DNA from: Pseudisothecium myosuroides | Lineage: Eukaryota; Streptophyta; Bryopsida; Hypnales; Lembophyllaceae | Length of the DNA: 64,000 bases | Assembly (NCBI GenBank): GCA_951799445.1 | Contig: OX637295.1 | Span: 3,348,001 to 3,412,000 of the forward strand | Reading direction: 5' to 3' | Part shown: one piece after another, positions 11,485 through 22,421 of the stretch | Layout of the letters: every line of letters starts with the position of its first letter | How positions within the stretch are numbered: the first letter of the stretch is position 1 | Notes under the pieces: generated by a model | Told to the model about the DNA's origin: nothing | Database searches by the model: none | What the model saw: the letters and a program-made list of their open reading frames with translations, nothing else | Made by a program: the position numbers and the translations under genes

Positions 11485-12300
11485 AAAGAAGAAGAGAAGA
11501 CTCAAATTCCTTATACATCCGAACAATTATACCTTCTTGCAATCATCGAGATGTACGTACGGAAAGTCAACGACCTTACATACATTCGCACATGCCAGTA
11601 TCCAGTCTCACCAAGAAAGTCGGCAGGCAGAAATTATGTCTTCGGAGTAATTAATCAGTTTCCACTGGAAGTAACTCAACTGATGCGTACATTAATACCG
11701 TACCTCTAATTATCTTCTTAAGCTCTTGTTTGTTTAAACAAATGAATCGGAATTCCATTGCAAAGGCAAAGTACAGTACATGACCGCCAGCCACCAAGTG
11801 GTCTGGCGGGAAGACCGACACGACGACTCGTAAAATTAAGCTCTTGTACGTCATGACCATCCGAGTCATGCAGTCCACTTGAACTAATGTTGGACGAGAA
11901 TGCAAATTCCCAAAGCTGGTTTCATTTCCTGGTGCCAAATTATCGAAACTCCACTGATCTTGGAACTTATTGTAAAATAAATTGCATAGAATTATATATC
12001 CCAGAATGGATTGTGCAACTGTGCTACTTTGTGAAGGAGCTCAACAATGTAGTGCGCTCGACAACGTTCGACTTGCAATTGGTGCTACAAGTGCAGATGC
12101 ACATTGTCAATCTCTGACCCTGCGGTCCTCAGGCCGTAATTTGTAGTTTTCCTTTCTAGCAATGGGCTTGCCCCTTTTGTTTCAAAAGTAACCAAAAAAA
12201 TCACCCGGAGTCGCATTACAACCTGTCGTGGATATGCACACAAGAGATAATATCACCCGACAAGTCTGATCAGGAAATGATTCAAAGATTTATAAATTCC
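11485..12300. other. Intergenic DNA downstream of small-protein gene 1
   Basis: The composition is balanced but no gene is supported. A plus-strand frame at 11887-12117 shows no domain. The interval contains a retroelement tail (annotated separately). It separates the TTAA element from the conserved 3' flank of the small-protein gene at 12.7 kb. Confidence 0.4.
11729..11833 (-). mobile_element. Retroelement 3' tail with hairpin, copy b
   Basis: Read on the minus strand, a CCGCCAG / CTGGCGG stem encloses ACCACTTGGTGG. It is followed by TTTGCAATGGAATTCCGATTCATTTGTTTAAACAA. It also shares the GTCGTGTCGGTCTT-type leader with copy a (GGTCTGTGTCGTCCTT). It belongs to the same LINE/SINE tail family; no body of the element is recognisable. 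Confidence 0.55.
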
Positions 12301-12689
12301 TCATTTTTGTGGTCTAGCTTGTTTACATCACCAACAAGGAATAGGCTCAGACCAAATTAATAATGGCAGCGAATCTACGCCGGACCCGGCGCGAGCAGTG
12401 ACTGCAAAATGGTGTCACAAAGACTGTTCAAATAATCTATTGTACTGTAAATTCTGAATGTCAGAACGATGGAGTCAACTAATTTGACACCAAAAGAATA
12501 TGCAGCTCTGCCGACAGGATGAAACCTCAGAGAAAAATACTCTCTCTCCTGAGATTGCCTCAGTATTAATTTCTAGCTTGGCAACTGGTCACTCTGGGTG
12601 ACTACCAAATGTTGCTCGGTGTTTGTATTGATCAATCTGTACAAAATTGTTGAATCTCGGGACGTGATCTTCACTCAAGTTGGATTCTT

Positions 12690-12875
12690 TCAGAATCCCT
12701 TTCCGGGTTTCCACTTGGAGGATCCTCCATCTCCTTCACAGTCGTCGACGCAGCCGCAGCTGTACGAGGGAGGCCTCCACCGGGAGGAGCCTCCATCGCC
12801 TTCGCAGTCTTCGAAGTCTCCAGAGTAGGATGACGGCTTCCACTTCGAACCACCACCATCGCCTTCAGCACCCAT
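12690..12875 (-). CDS. Small repeat protein with EGDGG-S-W-P units (paralogue 1)
   Basis: The frame encodes a 61-residue protein of unknown function. It contains three units of the pattern E-G-D-G-G-(G/S)-S-(K/R)-W-x-P at residues 4-14, 25-35 and 47-57. The linkers carry Cys24, Cys40, Cys42 and Cys46 (a CxC pair), and the protein ends GKGF. There is no signal peptide or membrane segment, so a cytosolic or nuclear location is inferred. The start lies in GCCATGG, a strong plant context. A paralogue at 57650-57835 matches at 51 of 61 positions. Of the differing codons, 12 are synonymous and 10 replace a residue. Eight replacements fall in the linkers and two at the variable x position of a unit. 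That pattern suggests selection on the protein. Metal or protein binding through the Cys and Trp residues is possible but unproven. I do not recognise the family. Confidence 0.8.
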   Translation of the reverse strand: MGAEGDGGGSKWKPSSYSGDFEDCEGDGGSSRWRPPSYSCGCVDDCEGDGGSSKWKPGKGF

Positions 12876-13221
12876 GGCAAGACCTTGCTTAGAATGCAGA
12901 CTTGTCTAACCTCTGCTCTCAAGTCTAAGAATTAAAATGCGCGCGCAGAAATCAGCAGGGAGGGGCAGAAACTATGCTCGCTTGCGGGTAGGTTCACTTG
13001 GCAACAGATCGACAAGAATTCGAATGATCAGGAATTAATGCAGGCTGAATCTCGCTCTTCTGAACTGAGCAACACTTGCACTCACTGGACCCTGACTGTA
13101 TATCAAGAATTAGCACTGTGAAAGTTGAATCGCTCTTTGCCTGATACTGTATCTCGGATGCAAGAACTCTATCGAGATGCAGGGACTGATGACATACTTG
13201 AGATCAGAAGTTGTGTAAATT

Positions 13222-13371
13222 GGGAATGAGGAATGATGGGCAGTGCGTCTCCATATATGGGCCAGATGGAATGACATCTATGTTCCCGCAGTCCCTCACC
13301 AGTCAGGTCGGATTGAAACTCTACAGCTTCGAAATTTGACTGGCTGGTCAAAATTGCATTGACCCCGTCGG
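13222..13371 (-). promoter_or_regulatory. Promoter of small-protein gene 1 (W-box module plus TATA)
   Basis: Reading toward the gene, the order is: CCGACGGGGTCAA, then GCAATTTTGACCAG and CAGTCAAA (13371-13335); the TATA-type box CCATATATGG (13260-13251); and a GCACTG...ATTCCTCATTC block (about 13245-13222). All three appear in the same order before the paralogue at 57.65 kb. TTGAC and GTCAA cores are W-box elements bound by WRKY factors, so stress or pathogen control is a reasonable inference. The leader is about 350 nt and holds one short upstream ATG frame (ATGTCATCAG...). Confidence 0.6.
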
Positions 13372-13892
13372 TAGAACCGAAACCGCGTTGGCCGGAAGTT
13401 TGTGCACCGTTCCCGACTTCACGTAACTTAACAGAACTTCTTGATCAGTCGATCTTCATCATTCTGGAAGGCGAGTGCCTGTAAATTTCAGGAATTTAAA
13501 AAAAATAAAATACAGCAATGGAAAAGCCAATCGTGAAGAACAAGGAACAATCTAAGATAGCCACGCATGCAGATCATCCAAGGAATTCCGTCTTTTTCAA
13601 CGCCCTGAGTGAGTAAACCCCTTTTCCAAGTTGGAGTAACTGAATCTCGATGGCGCTATAAGTGGACCAGGTAGCCACGCGCCTGGCTATGATGGAGCCC
13701 AAATGAAGGACTGGACCGGGAAGGCGAGTCCCGGGTGAGTGCGTCCAAGAAAGTCTGGGCATTTAGTTGGTCAGCTGAAACTGCTACGAGGAACCCGTAC
13801 ATGGCAGCAGTACATAATTACACTGTCTACAAGTCCAAGCCTCCAAGGTCAGCTCTCAGGCACAAAATATTTACATTTGGGGACTACAGCAC
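13372..13892. other. Upstream region of small-protein gene 1
   Basis: This is moderately GC-balanced DNA upstream of the promoter module. A 62-codon minus-strand frame (13762-13574) has no recognisable domain and is not called. No transposon ends were seen here. Confidence 0.4.
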
Positions 13893-13999
13893 TATTTTTT
13901 AATATTTATTTTTGACACAAGTAAAGGAACCTTTACTGCAAGAAAAATAAGAGTCCAAGTGCCCAGCCGCAAGCGACCTGGGAGGGCAAGTAAGAGGGA
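13893..13999 (-). mobile_element. Retroelement 3' tail with hairpin, copy c
   Basis: On the minus strand, CCCAG / CTGGG encloses GTCGCTTGCGG. The tail TTTACTTGTGTCAAAAATAAATATT follows. It belongs to the same family as the tails at 10.5, 11.7 and 23.2 kb, and the stem is kept although its bases differ. Only the 3' end is recognisable. Confidence 0.5.
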
Positions 14000-14353
14000 C
14001 TTCTATATTTAAATTTAATAGCGACTAACTTAACCCTATCAGTGGCTGAGAGGCCAGAAGTTGACTTTTGGATGATATTGAATGAACAGACAGTAATGGA
14101 TGAAGAAAATATGTCATTTCAGTCTGAAAATATATAGGATTGGTATAGATTTCAAAAATCTAGTACTAGTATAGATTTTTAAAAGAAAAAAACAGTTCAG
14201 ATTATGCGGTCTGAACTGCTAAAAGTGCTAAATTAATGGAATACCGCCATTTTAATGAAATTGGCCATATATGTGCAACGTGGAAGTATAACTCCTGGGA
14301 CTCCCGTAATTGGTTTGAAAATAATTTCAAGGCAACAAAAAAGTAATGGATGA

Positions 14354-14547
14354 ATGGGCAATTTCATTAAAATGGCAGTATTCCAAGTGCCACTTTGTTA
14401 GTGTGCCATTTTCACCATCTAGGACTAGTATGGATTTCAGAACGGTTGTTCTAAACTGTCTTGGACAGGTACAGATTTAGAATGGCTGTTTTGAATTGTT
14501 TTCATGCCATTTTAAAAAAATATCGCCATTTTCATGAAATTGCCCAT
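14354..14547. mobile_element. ATGGGCAATTTCG-family MITE, copy 1
   Basis: The 194-bp element starts ATGGGCAATTTCATTAAAAT and ends with the inverted ATTTTCATGAAATTGCCCAT. The flanks are ATGA and ATTA, an imperfect 4-bp duplication. Internal GTGCCATTTTCACCATCTAG and AACTGTTTTCATGCC-type blocks are shared with copies at 15.8 and 30.4 kb. A half-copy carrying only the right end lies just upstream (about 14235-14268). Confidence 0.7.
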
Positions 14548-15772
14548 ATTACTGAAGAAAACATGTAACTTGGAATGATAATTAATCATTATTTAAAAAA
14601 TTAAAATTTGTTGAAGTAAAACCTAATTCTGTACCTTCCCAGGCTAGAGTCCGGACGCCAAAAGGTGGCTTTTAGATGATTATGAGTCAACAGACAAAAT
14701 TTTGTGATGAACGAAGAATTTTAAACTTCTTATTTGTTTTTTGAAAGAGTTGTTTGAAGTGTATGTTGCAAAATGAAAATGGTATTTGAAAATCTAGTCA
14801 TTTTTTTAAAATTTAGAAAATAAATTGCAGACATTGTAGATCACCTTGTAGCGCATAGTGCCCATAGTCCTGAAGATGGAATGTGGGACCCACATTGAAT
14901 ATACTCTAAAATCAAGTCAACCTACCCAATGTTTGGAGTAGTATTTCTTTTTGTATTTTAGAAACTTCTTCATATTGAATTCTTGATGTAGAAATTAAAA
15001 TTGCACCTCAAGTCGTACAAAAAATTAATATCCTCTTCATGCACATTAGAGAAAATTTCAAGCCTTGGAGAAGCCATTTTCCTATATAAAAATGTGCAAT
15101 TGTAGAAAATATCAGCCTAAACTAGCTTGTAGAGAATCTTGCCAGGAAAAGTCAGCCTATATGCCTCGTTGGATTTTAGATTTTATTTTTTATTTTTTTC
15201 AGTGTATTTGCACATTTGCCTAAAGTCAAATGGCCCTTCACAGGGCTAAGATTTTTTTCTAATGAGGGTGAGATCTAAACCTTTTTTTAAAGACAGAAAT
15301 AGATAAATATGATTAAATTGAGTGCAATCATGCCTTCTTGTCATTTATAAAAAACGCAAGTTGAAATAGAATTCAAATGAATTTAGAGTAAAAAAAAACA
15401 AGGGACCAAATGGAAGATTGGAGTATGACATTTAATGACTTTTAGTATTTTGACTTGAAGAAGACATATGAATTCATCTTTAATACTAAAAATAGCAATT
15501 TCATTACAATATACTAGCAAATAGAGCAAATAATTGAAGTGAAAGATGTCAAATTTGAATATATAGTCTTAGGTTTCATTCTTTTACATCAATATTCTTG
15601 AATGAGTTAAAAATCACCTTTTTGCAAGAAATAATGTGTATAGCTTATGTAGGCTTGTGTAGTGTTACGTAGAAACATTAATATAAGCATAAAAAAATAT
15701 GGAAAATTATAAAACAGAATTGAATAGCTAGAAACAATAAGGGATGGTAAAATCATTAATGACTTTATGGGC
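14548..15772. other. AT-rich intergenic DNA
   Basis: I see no gene and no paired transposon ends. A GGCTAGAGTCCGGACGCCAAAAGGTGGC patch (from about 14643, split here as a description) resembles one at about 14048 and another at about 21330. All three are followed by a TGGATGA- or TAGATGA-type sequence, so an undefined dispersed repeat is present. Confidence 0.4.
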
Positions 15773-15776
15773 AATT

Positions 15777-15920
15777 TCGTTAAAATGGTGATATTTTTTT
15801 TAAATGGCATGAAAACAGTTCAAAATGGTCATCCTGGAATCTATATTAGTCTTATATGGTGAAAATGGCACACCATGAAAGTGGCACTTGTAATACCACC
15901 ATTTTAACGAAATTGTCCAT
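15777..15920. mobile_element. ATGGGCAATTTCG-family MITE, copy 2
   Basis: The 144-bp element has ends ATGGGCAATTTCGTTAAAAT and ATTTTAACGAAATTGTCCAT. It is flanked by CTTT on both sides (15773-15776 and 15921-15924), a clear 4-bp target-site duplication. It lies in AT-rich DNA and encodes nothing. Confidence 0.8.
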
Positions 15921-15924
15921 CTTT

Positions 15925-17365
15925 ATAAATTAAAATCAAAAATTAAAAATTGTAGTATTGTAGAAATTCAATTTCATTTGTAATGAGCTCTTGAACTTCT
16001 TGTGAACTTATTCTCTGGAATTATTGTAAAAAATTATTTTCAAGTATTCAATTATATCTCTAATATTTGTATATTTACAAAAAAAATTAAAAGATTAATA
16101 TAGATGTGCTTCTACTAAGGCAATAAATGCATATTTTGTGCATTAATTAAATTAAAATCATCATTGAAATGAGATTTCATGATTTTTTGTATTAAATTTA
16201 TGAAATATCAATTAAAAGAGTCAAATTGATTGTATGTACATGTCAATATATTTTTTTAAATTGAATAAAAAATCAAATGCAAATTTTTAAAAAATGGCAT
16301 GTATTTGACAAGGATGGAAGGCAGGTTCCAAAAAAAAGGCTACGCACGCAAACTGACACCATGTGATAGATTCTAAGAAGTTAAACCAGACTTAAGAGTC
16401 AGTCATTTATCTCAAAATTAAATTATCATTGTCCATTTCATAAAAAAACTGAAAAAATGCCAAAAATTGCATTGACTTTCATAAATTTTCAGATTTTTAT
16501 GAAATGGACAATGATAATTTAAAAATTTTAGGATTTGTTGGATCAATTATGTGCATCATAAACTTTAGTCTTTATACAAAAATTGAACCTAAAAATGCAT
16601 TATATGGTTGCAAAATATAAATTGAACGCATTGTCCATTTCAACAAATATTTCAAATGCAAGGGCATTACAATATAACAATGCTCTATATTGCAACCTGT
16701 ACTCTCTCTACAATGGCTAATGCAATCCTATGCTCTCAATTCCAAAAAAAAATTCAAATATTGTGAGAAGCAACATCATTTGCATGTTTGTCAAATTGTT
16801 GGTATTTTAATTTCTATAAATGTCAATTTCCTTCAAGTTTTGTATACAACAATCTGAAATGATGTACACCAATATGTTAAGGCACAAAAAGTCTTTTTGG
16901 AGTTCTAAAAAAAAATGACAAAAGATAAAGTAATTCCAAATCATGATGAACAAAAACCAAGTCTTACACATGGCTAACTTTTAAATTAATTCTCTTTCAA
17001 ATTACAACTAATTTTTTCTTCAAACTTCCATGGCAATGTGCAATATGTTGTACACTATAATTTTCATGTATCCACTTTTGGACTTTGTCCATTGATGCTT
17101 ATGGTATGGTTGTTTGAATGAAAACATTTAAGATTTGTATTTTGTTTTGTTACACTGTATTAGAGAATTTTAATTTTTGGTAGTTTCATAATAATTTGCC
17201 AATTTCTAACGCATGGATCTTTAGGGATTAATAATAATAACTACGCTTGATTGGATTAATAATAATTAAAAGTATGCATATCTTACTTTGAAGTGTTTTC
17301 AAACTACATATATTCCAATGGTGTTAGAACTAGGATTGCATATTTAGTGCGCATAAAGCAATTAT
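15925..17365. other. AT-rich intergenic DNA
   Basis: Strongly AT-rich, with no supported gene. It contains one short hairpin (16420-16520, annotated separately). Its arm core CATTGTCCATTTCA recurs at about 16629, which suggests a decayed second copy. Confidence 0.5.
16420..16520. repeat. Short hairpin, ~27-bp arms
   Basis: AAATTATCATTGTCCATTTC at the left and its inverted complement at the right enclose a loop that also pairs in part (CTGAAAA / TTTTCAG). At about 100 bp overall, it is a likely miniature foldback element. No target duplication could be assigned. Confidence 0.65.
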
Positions 17366-17369
17366 TTAA

Positions 17370-17518
17370 TCCCTCAATGCCCAAAGGCCTTTATTGAACT
17401 TATAGGAATTTGCTCTAAATTGAATAGAAAGACAACATTTTCGTAAGTTGTATCATTTTTTTATGAATTGTAACCATACAAATTCAAACTAGACATGTTA
17501 GAGGTCGCATAGGAAAAA

Positions 17519-17600
<82 letters not shown>

Positions 17601-18103
17601 TTATGAATTGAAAGATTATAATGTTTGAACATGAGGGTGTTAAAAATGCAAAAGTGACTTGAAGTCTTTCAATATTCTTTTCACATGCCAAATCTAAAAA
17701 GTCGGTCAACAAAAAAATATGAGGTTAAAGGACCTAGCATGCATAACCCCAATCAATTTATGGCTTCTCAAAATCTACTCTACAATTTTTTTAAATGAAT
17801 TTCTAGTGTCATTTTTCTTCCAAGATCTAGTGTGATTTTTCTTCTAAAATCTAGTGTATTTGAGGCTCATTTCCAAGAGCCCTCAACACTATGGAAAGTC
17901 AAGATTGCAATGGGTACCCTTGCACAAAATCTTGAATAAAAAAATCATAATCCATCATTTTTAAAATCGGATTTTTGACACTAAAACTAGACTTCAAAAA
18001 GAATTTTTTTTAATACAAATTACTAGAAATAGCAACTTGGTTAGGTTTTATTTAACTTCAAAGGTTGCTGACACAAAAATTTGGTGCCTCGGGCATTTAG
18101 GGA
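17370..18103. mobile_element. TTAA-flanked element, TCCCT(A/C)AATGCCC subfamily
   Basis: The left end TCCCTCAATGCCC and the right end (reverse complement TCCCTAAATGCCC) differ at one base. The element is flanked by TTAA at 17366-17369 and 18104-18107. The 734 bp include a poly(A)-(TA)n microsatellite at 17517-17597. The termini differ from the CCCCTAAAGGACC copies, so this is a second subfamily using the same TTAA target. Its right TTAA is shared with the next element. Confidence 0.7.
17517..17597. repeat. Poly(A)-(TA)n microsatellite
   Basis: A run of about 20 A is followed by about 30 TA dinucleotides. The open frame overlapping it on the minus strand encodes only Ile-Tyr repeats and is not a gene. 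Confidence 0.95.
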
Positions 18104-18107
18104 TTAA

Positions 18108-18995
18108 TCCCTAAGTCCCAAGACCTTTTTTCATCAAATCCCACTCAAAATTGCTTTTTCTATTGCAAAGTGAAAAAAATTTAGAAATTGTTTATTTTAC
18201 AAATCTAATCGTAGGATCTTGCACTAGATTGGTATCAAAATGTATGGAAGAGATTTTAGAAACTTTGACCTTGTGGATCACAAGATACTTGCGTTTAAAG
18301 TGAAGAAAATTGATTTTTTTTTTTACTTTGCCTACCTAAATTTTAAGGCTTAATTTGAATCTTTATAGCTACATGTGTTGAATTTCAAATTTTTATGTTG
18401 AAGAATTGAGTTGAAAGTCTAGGAATTTTTAAAGAAAAAATACAAGTGATTTTCATTCTTTAAGAAATAGTTAACTAGAAATAGGTACAATATAAAACTA
18501 AATTGTTAATAGCTCTAAAATGGAATTGAAACACAAGAATCTCAATAGTGAGATTGTTCTAGCTATGAATTTGACCATCTCAAACAATCTTTTTCTAGAA
18601 AATTGCTTAAAAAAATGAACCTTGTATGTTATTTTTTCAAGAAGATGTTTAGATTGCTTGAAAAAACAAGATTGTCTATAACTTTCTCATCACTACAGTA
18701 GTCCAAATAGAATGAGTCAAATCTTTCTAAACAAGAATATTTTTATTGAAAAACAAAATTTTGGAAATTTTATTTTGACTTTTTGTGATTCTTTTGGTAC
18801 TGCCCAACGAACCCCATTTAGGGTGGCATAACTTTTGCTTTGGGGCATAAATTAAAATAAATATTATATTTCTAGAAAGTTGATGTGTTTTTCTACCTTC
18901 AAAAAAAATTCCAAAAAATCACGATGAAAATTGAGACTGTAGGAACCTAACTAAAATCCATTTTGTCCTTTAAAGGTTCAATAAGGCTTTAGGGA
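18108..18995. mobile_element. TTAA-flanked element abutting the previous one
   Basis: The left end is TCCCTAAGTCCCAAGACC. The right end is GGCTTTAGGGA, with TTAA at 18104-18107 and 18996-18999. Internal blocks such as GTAGGATCTTGCACTAGATT and TGTGGATCACAAGATACTTG match the 39.66-kb copy (TAGGATCTTGTAGTATATTG, TGTGGATTGCAAGATAAAAG) in the same orientation. This element is therefore a diverged member of the 0.9-kb TTAA family. No protein is encoded. Confidence 0.65.
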
Positions 18996-18999
18996 TTAA

Positions 19000-21270
19000 A
19001 TGATCGTGTTGAAACAAGTTTTGTAATGAATTGTTAAATATATAAATTGATTTACATAAACTTTTCTATATGCTTTTGCTATAATTTTTTCTATTGAAAA
19101 ATTGAAAAAGAGTTGTATGGAAAAGGTTTAGACTAAGATGAATAAAACTTCTTTAAAAATTTGTTCTAAAATACTCCTTGTGTTTGAAAATAGTGTATCC
19201 ATCCATACCTTAAGTTAGATAGTTTGTTTTTTGTTACATTAAGATCTCTTTGATTGTGCATCCCCTGGTTGCATTTTTGGTACCATCGGAATGCTCTCAA
19301 CAAGAAAGAATGCATCGGCTTTGTTTTGTGGCATTTGGACCTACAGTGTGAAAGTTATTGAATTTTAAATTTTAAAATTATTTTTATTTTTATTTTGACT
19401 ATGGCAACGGCACAAGAGCATACTAATTCTTAGTGGTGATTGCACTAAGAATGGATACACTATTTCTAAAAGGAAGTAGTAACTTTCAGTAAAAAATTGA
19501 ATGTGAATTAGATAAAAAAAAAATCAAGGATTTCATATAAACTGAATTTTTATACAATCCACCCTTATATTCTTAGATTATTTTTAGATCTAATTGATCA
19601 AAAAATCTAAATGTAGACCTATAGCATCAAAATTATTGTTTGAAAATTTGTACATTTTAAAATGTATATAAAAAATATTGTAAAAATATTTTTAAGATTT
19701 CAAATGAAAAAAAAGAAATTTTTTTCTTCAACATTAGATGAGAGAGTTCTTAGCATTAAATTAAAAAAACAAGTGTGTATAATTTCTTACTACATTACTA
19801 CACTTTAATGCAAGATAATGGGTCATAAAAAAACTTTGTTTGGTAGGTTTCCTAATTTTAAAAAACTTGAAGTTTTAGTACAAAATTTTAGTACAAATAG
19901 AAATCAATATTTAAGCATAGAATTCAATTGGAATTAATATGCCATAAACTCCATAATTTACAAGAAAATTTAAATGCTACTTTCTAATTGTATTTTTTAA
20001 GAATCCAAAGCTTGAAGTATCTTTTGACCATGTACAATTCCAAGGGTACTTCTATCTATGTGGACAATGGCATGGGCATTGACTTGAATGTGAATCCACA
20101 TTGGACTACAACATGTTCATCACCTAAGCAATGTTTAAAAAATTCAAATAGATCTTTGCTTTAGTCTTGGTGTAAATCACCCATAACTTAAATCTAAAAT
20201 CTTGGTCAAGATTATTGTTGAATCTAATCCATTCTAATCCATTTAATTGAAGTTATTAAAGTTGATCTTTGTAGAAAGGTGATTTCATAATCAAATTTCA
20301 AAATTCTTTAAAGATCAAGTGACTGTTCAACCTATACTTGAAAACTTGGTTAGGGTCATACAAAATCAATTTCTAGTGGATGTTCACAAAATTTTGGCAT
20401 AAGTTGTAAACATTTATCCCATTTATACAAATTAAAAAAAATTCCAATCAAATGCCTAAAGCAAAAGTTATATTGTCCAAAACAATTTGGGCAATTTAAC
20501 TAGTTTGGACATCTTGAAGGCATCTTTTGCTAAATCCATCATCAACTTTTGAAATTTGGCATATATAGAACTAATAAAATATGGCATAAAATTATAAAAA
20601 TAAAAATAAAAATAAAATTCTCAAATCACATTCTAGAAAGAGTCAAACTTGCTAGCTATGTCAAGGTGGTTTTAAAAAAAAACATTTTTCTAACTTCAAG
20701 CCTTATTATCTTGCAATCAATGAAGTCAAAGGTTCTTGAAATTTTTCCCATATATTTCAAATATTTGTCTCTAACTTTTTATTGTCTGGATTTCAAATGA
20801 AAAATTTCTTTGCTACACGAGAAATCAATAAAAATCACTAATGTATTGCCAAAATTTTACTTCACTTTCTTGCATTGCAGGGAGGTTTGGACTTTGGAGT
20901 AAGCTAGACTCCGTATTTTCTTCTCAATTTTTTCTTACGTGTACCTAATAAGATTTAGAACTCAATGATGGAGAGACTCAAATTCATTAAGAGCAAAAAT
21001 TTTACTTCAAGAAAGCCCAAAGTCTCTTGATCCCATTTTGCCATAACAAAGAACAGTTAATTTTTTTTCTCACTTCAAATGTTATAATTTTTTAATCCAC
21101 GTGGTCAAATAGGCTGAAATTCTTCTATCACATTTTCGTGATAGTTTGCTAAACTTTTGTATGGTTGAAGTTAAAAAAAATAAGGTTTTCATTTTCAATT
21201 TTGGGCTATGCACTAGAAAATGGCAATTTTTGACGATTTCTCTTGGAAAACACCTCCACTCCTTGAGGGG
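19000..21270. other. AT-rich DNA with one orphan TTAA-element right end
   Basis: No gene is supported. The end CTCCTTGAGGGG-TTAA at 21259-21274, preceded by AAATGGCAATTTTTGACG, resembles the right end of the 10.5-kb TTAA element. Similar inner motifs (TATCTTGCAATCAATGAAGTCA at about 20707) lie upstream, but a matching left end could not be placed. I take this as a decayed or nested member of the same family. Confidence 0.45.
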
Positions 21271-21274
21271 TTAA

Positions 21275-22418
21275 GTGACTAATACTTTGACGGGAAAGAA
21301 GAATTGCTTTGTGTCTTCGACTCTACAAACTTTTAGGACCCTAAGGTCAAAAAGTGGCATATGGATGACTTTCAAGATTATTACAAAAATGAAGAATACA
21401 CCTGTTGATCCACAAATCAAATCTTTGCACGAGGCACAGTACCTTGATGATCGGACTTGTCCTTTCAGGGTTAAAACAACAGTGAAAGACTTGCTAGGTC
21501 TTGACTCCCCCATTTGAAATCTGCTCATTCCCGTAAGATTGCAAGCAAAAGAAGAGATTGTCAGAGAAAATTCTTGCGGAAATCACCATGTCGTTGCCGA
21601 AGAAATTGCATGACAACTGCCTGAAATGGCGACAGAGTGAGCTGTTAGCAAGCTGGAAAAGACAGTTAGACTTTCGGTACAAGCTTGCATATGTCGCCTC
21701 TCAGATTCTAGGGACGCCTGAGCTGAGATTTTGTAATAATCTACGTACATTCAATTGTACTCAAATCCACTGCAGAAACTGAAATCATGGCGGATAAGTG
21801 CTTCCACCAAAATGCGCGTGGCTTTCATTTCTGACATATAATAAATTAAAAAAAATGCTCGAGGGTTTGTTTAGTATTGCTCAGAGCTACGTGTAGTGCT
21901 GGAAAGGAATTTGCATGCATAACTTACTTGGCTTTTCGAACCACCAGTTGACAGTGCATGCTAGATGAATGCATCATATCCAAGCTTGCACGAATCTGGT
22001 TGTTGGCAGTGCTAGATCGAATGTATCAGATCCAAGCACGAATCTGGTTGTTGAATCTAGCTAGACGAAAGTTCTAATTGTCGGTGGCAGTAGCCCCATG
22101 ATTCAATTCCATCAGGAGGTTTCCTGTCGGCAAGCTGCTAGCTGGCCTTTATTTCGAGTACCACCAATATTTCCAGCTAGCAGCTGGATCCATTCGGGCA
22201 AACATCGATTGCTTGTGACTTGTGTGAGCGTCCTCAATTCAACCCTGTACGATCGATTGACCTCAAAAGCTGAAGCAAAACAATTAATGGTGCAGATTCT
22301 CTATACCAGCAAAATTGCAGAGAATGTCCACCATGATTGCTTTGCTTTGCTTCACAGGATGGTTATTTCACTTTTGCCTGACTGTTAACTTGAGCATTTT
22401 CTCACACGGGGGGTTTTC
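21275..22418. other. GC-balanced region, possible coding relics, no confident gene
   Basis: Overlapping plus-strand frames at 21275-21517 and 21558-21782 read as protein-like sequence, but have no domain, splice pattern or convincing start that I can identify. At about 21985-22055 a direct repeat CACGAATCTGGTTGTTG occurs twice. The frame 22098-22388 is likewise unrecognised. The region may hold a decayed gene. Confidence 0.3.
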
Positions 22419-22421
22419 AAC

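Larger units (their letters stand above)
12301..13371 (-). repeat. Inverted segmental duplicate, copy 1 (carries small-protein gene 1)
   Basis: Sequence similarity to 57235-58243 in the opposite orientation runs from an upstream W-box module (13335-13371), through the TATA region and coding frame, into the 3' flank. Conserved 3' blocks include GATCAATACAAACACCGAGC (about 12618-12637) and CACCCAGAGTGACCAGTTGC (about 12583-12602). Similarity fades at about 12301, at the GACCACAAAAATG / GACCACAATGTT match. The leader is much less conserved than the coding part. This is a gene duplication with surrounding regulatory DNA, not a transposon with defined ends. Confidence 0.8.

Noticed and set aside
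12598..12922. Other frames overlapping small-protein gene 1 (plus-strand frames and a minus-strand frame at 12922-12671), with a matching pair at 57654-57933
   Set aside because: They are kept open by the conserved repeat units in the true frame. Their predicted proteins diverge more between the two copies than the 61-residue frame does, and their starts are not conserved.
17461..17712. Minus-strand frame rich in Ile-Tyr
   Set aside because: It is created by the (TA)n and poly(A) microsatellite.
20300..21270. A fifth full-length TTAA element ending at 21270
   Set aside because: The right end is convincing but no left TTAA-CCC end could be placed upstream.
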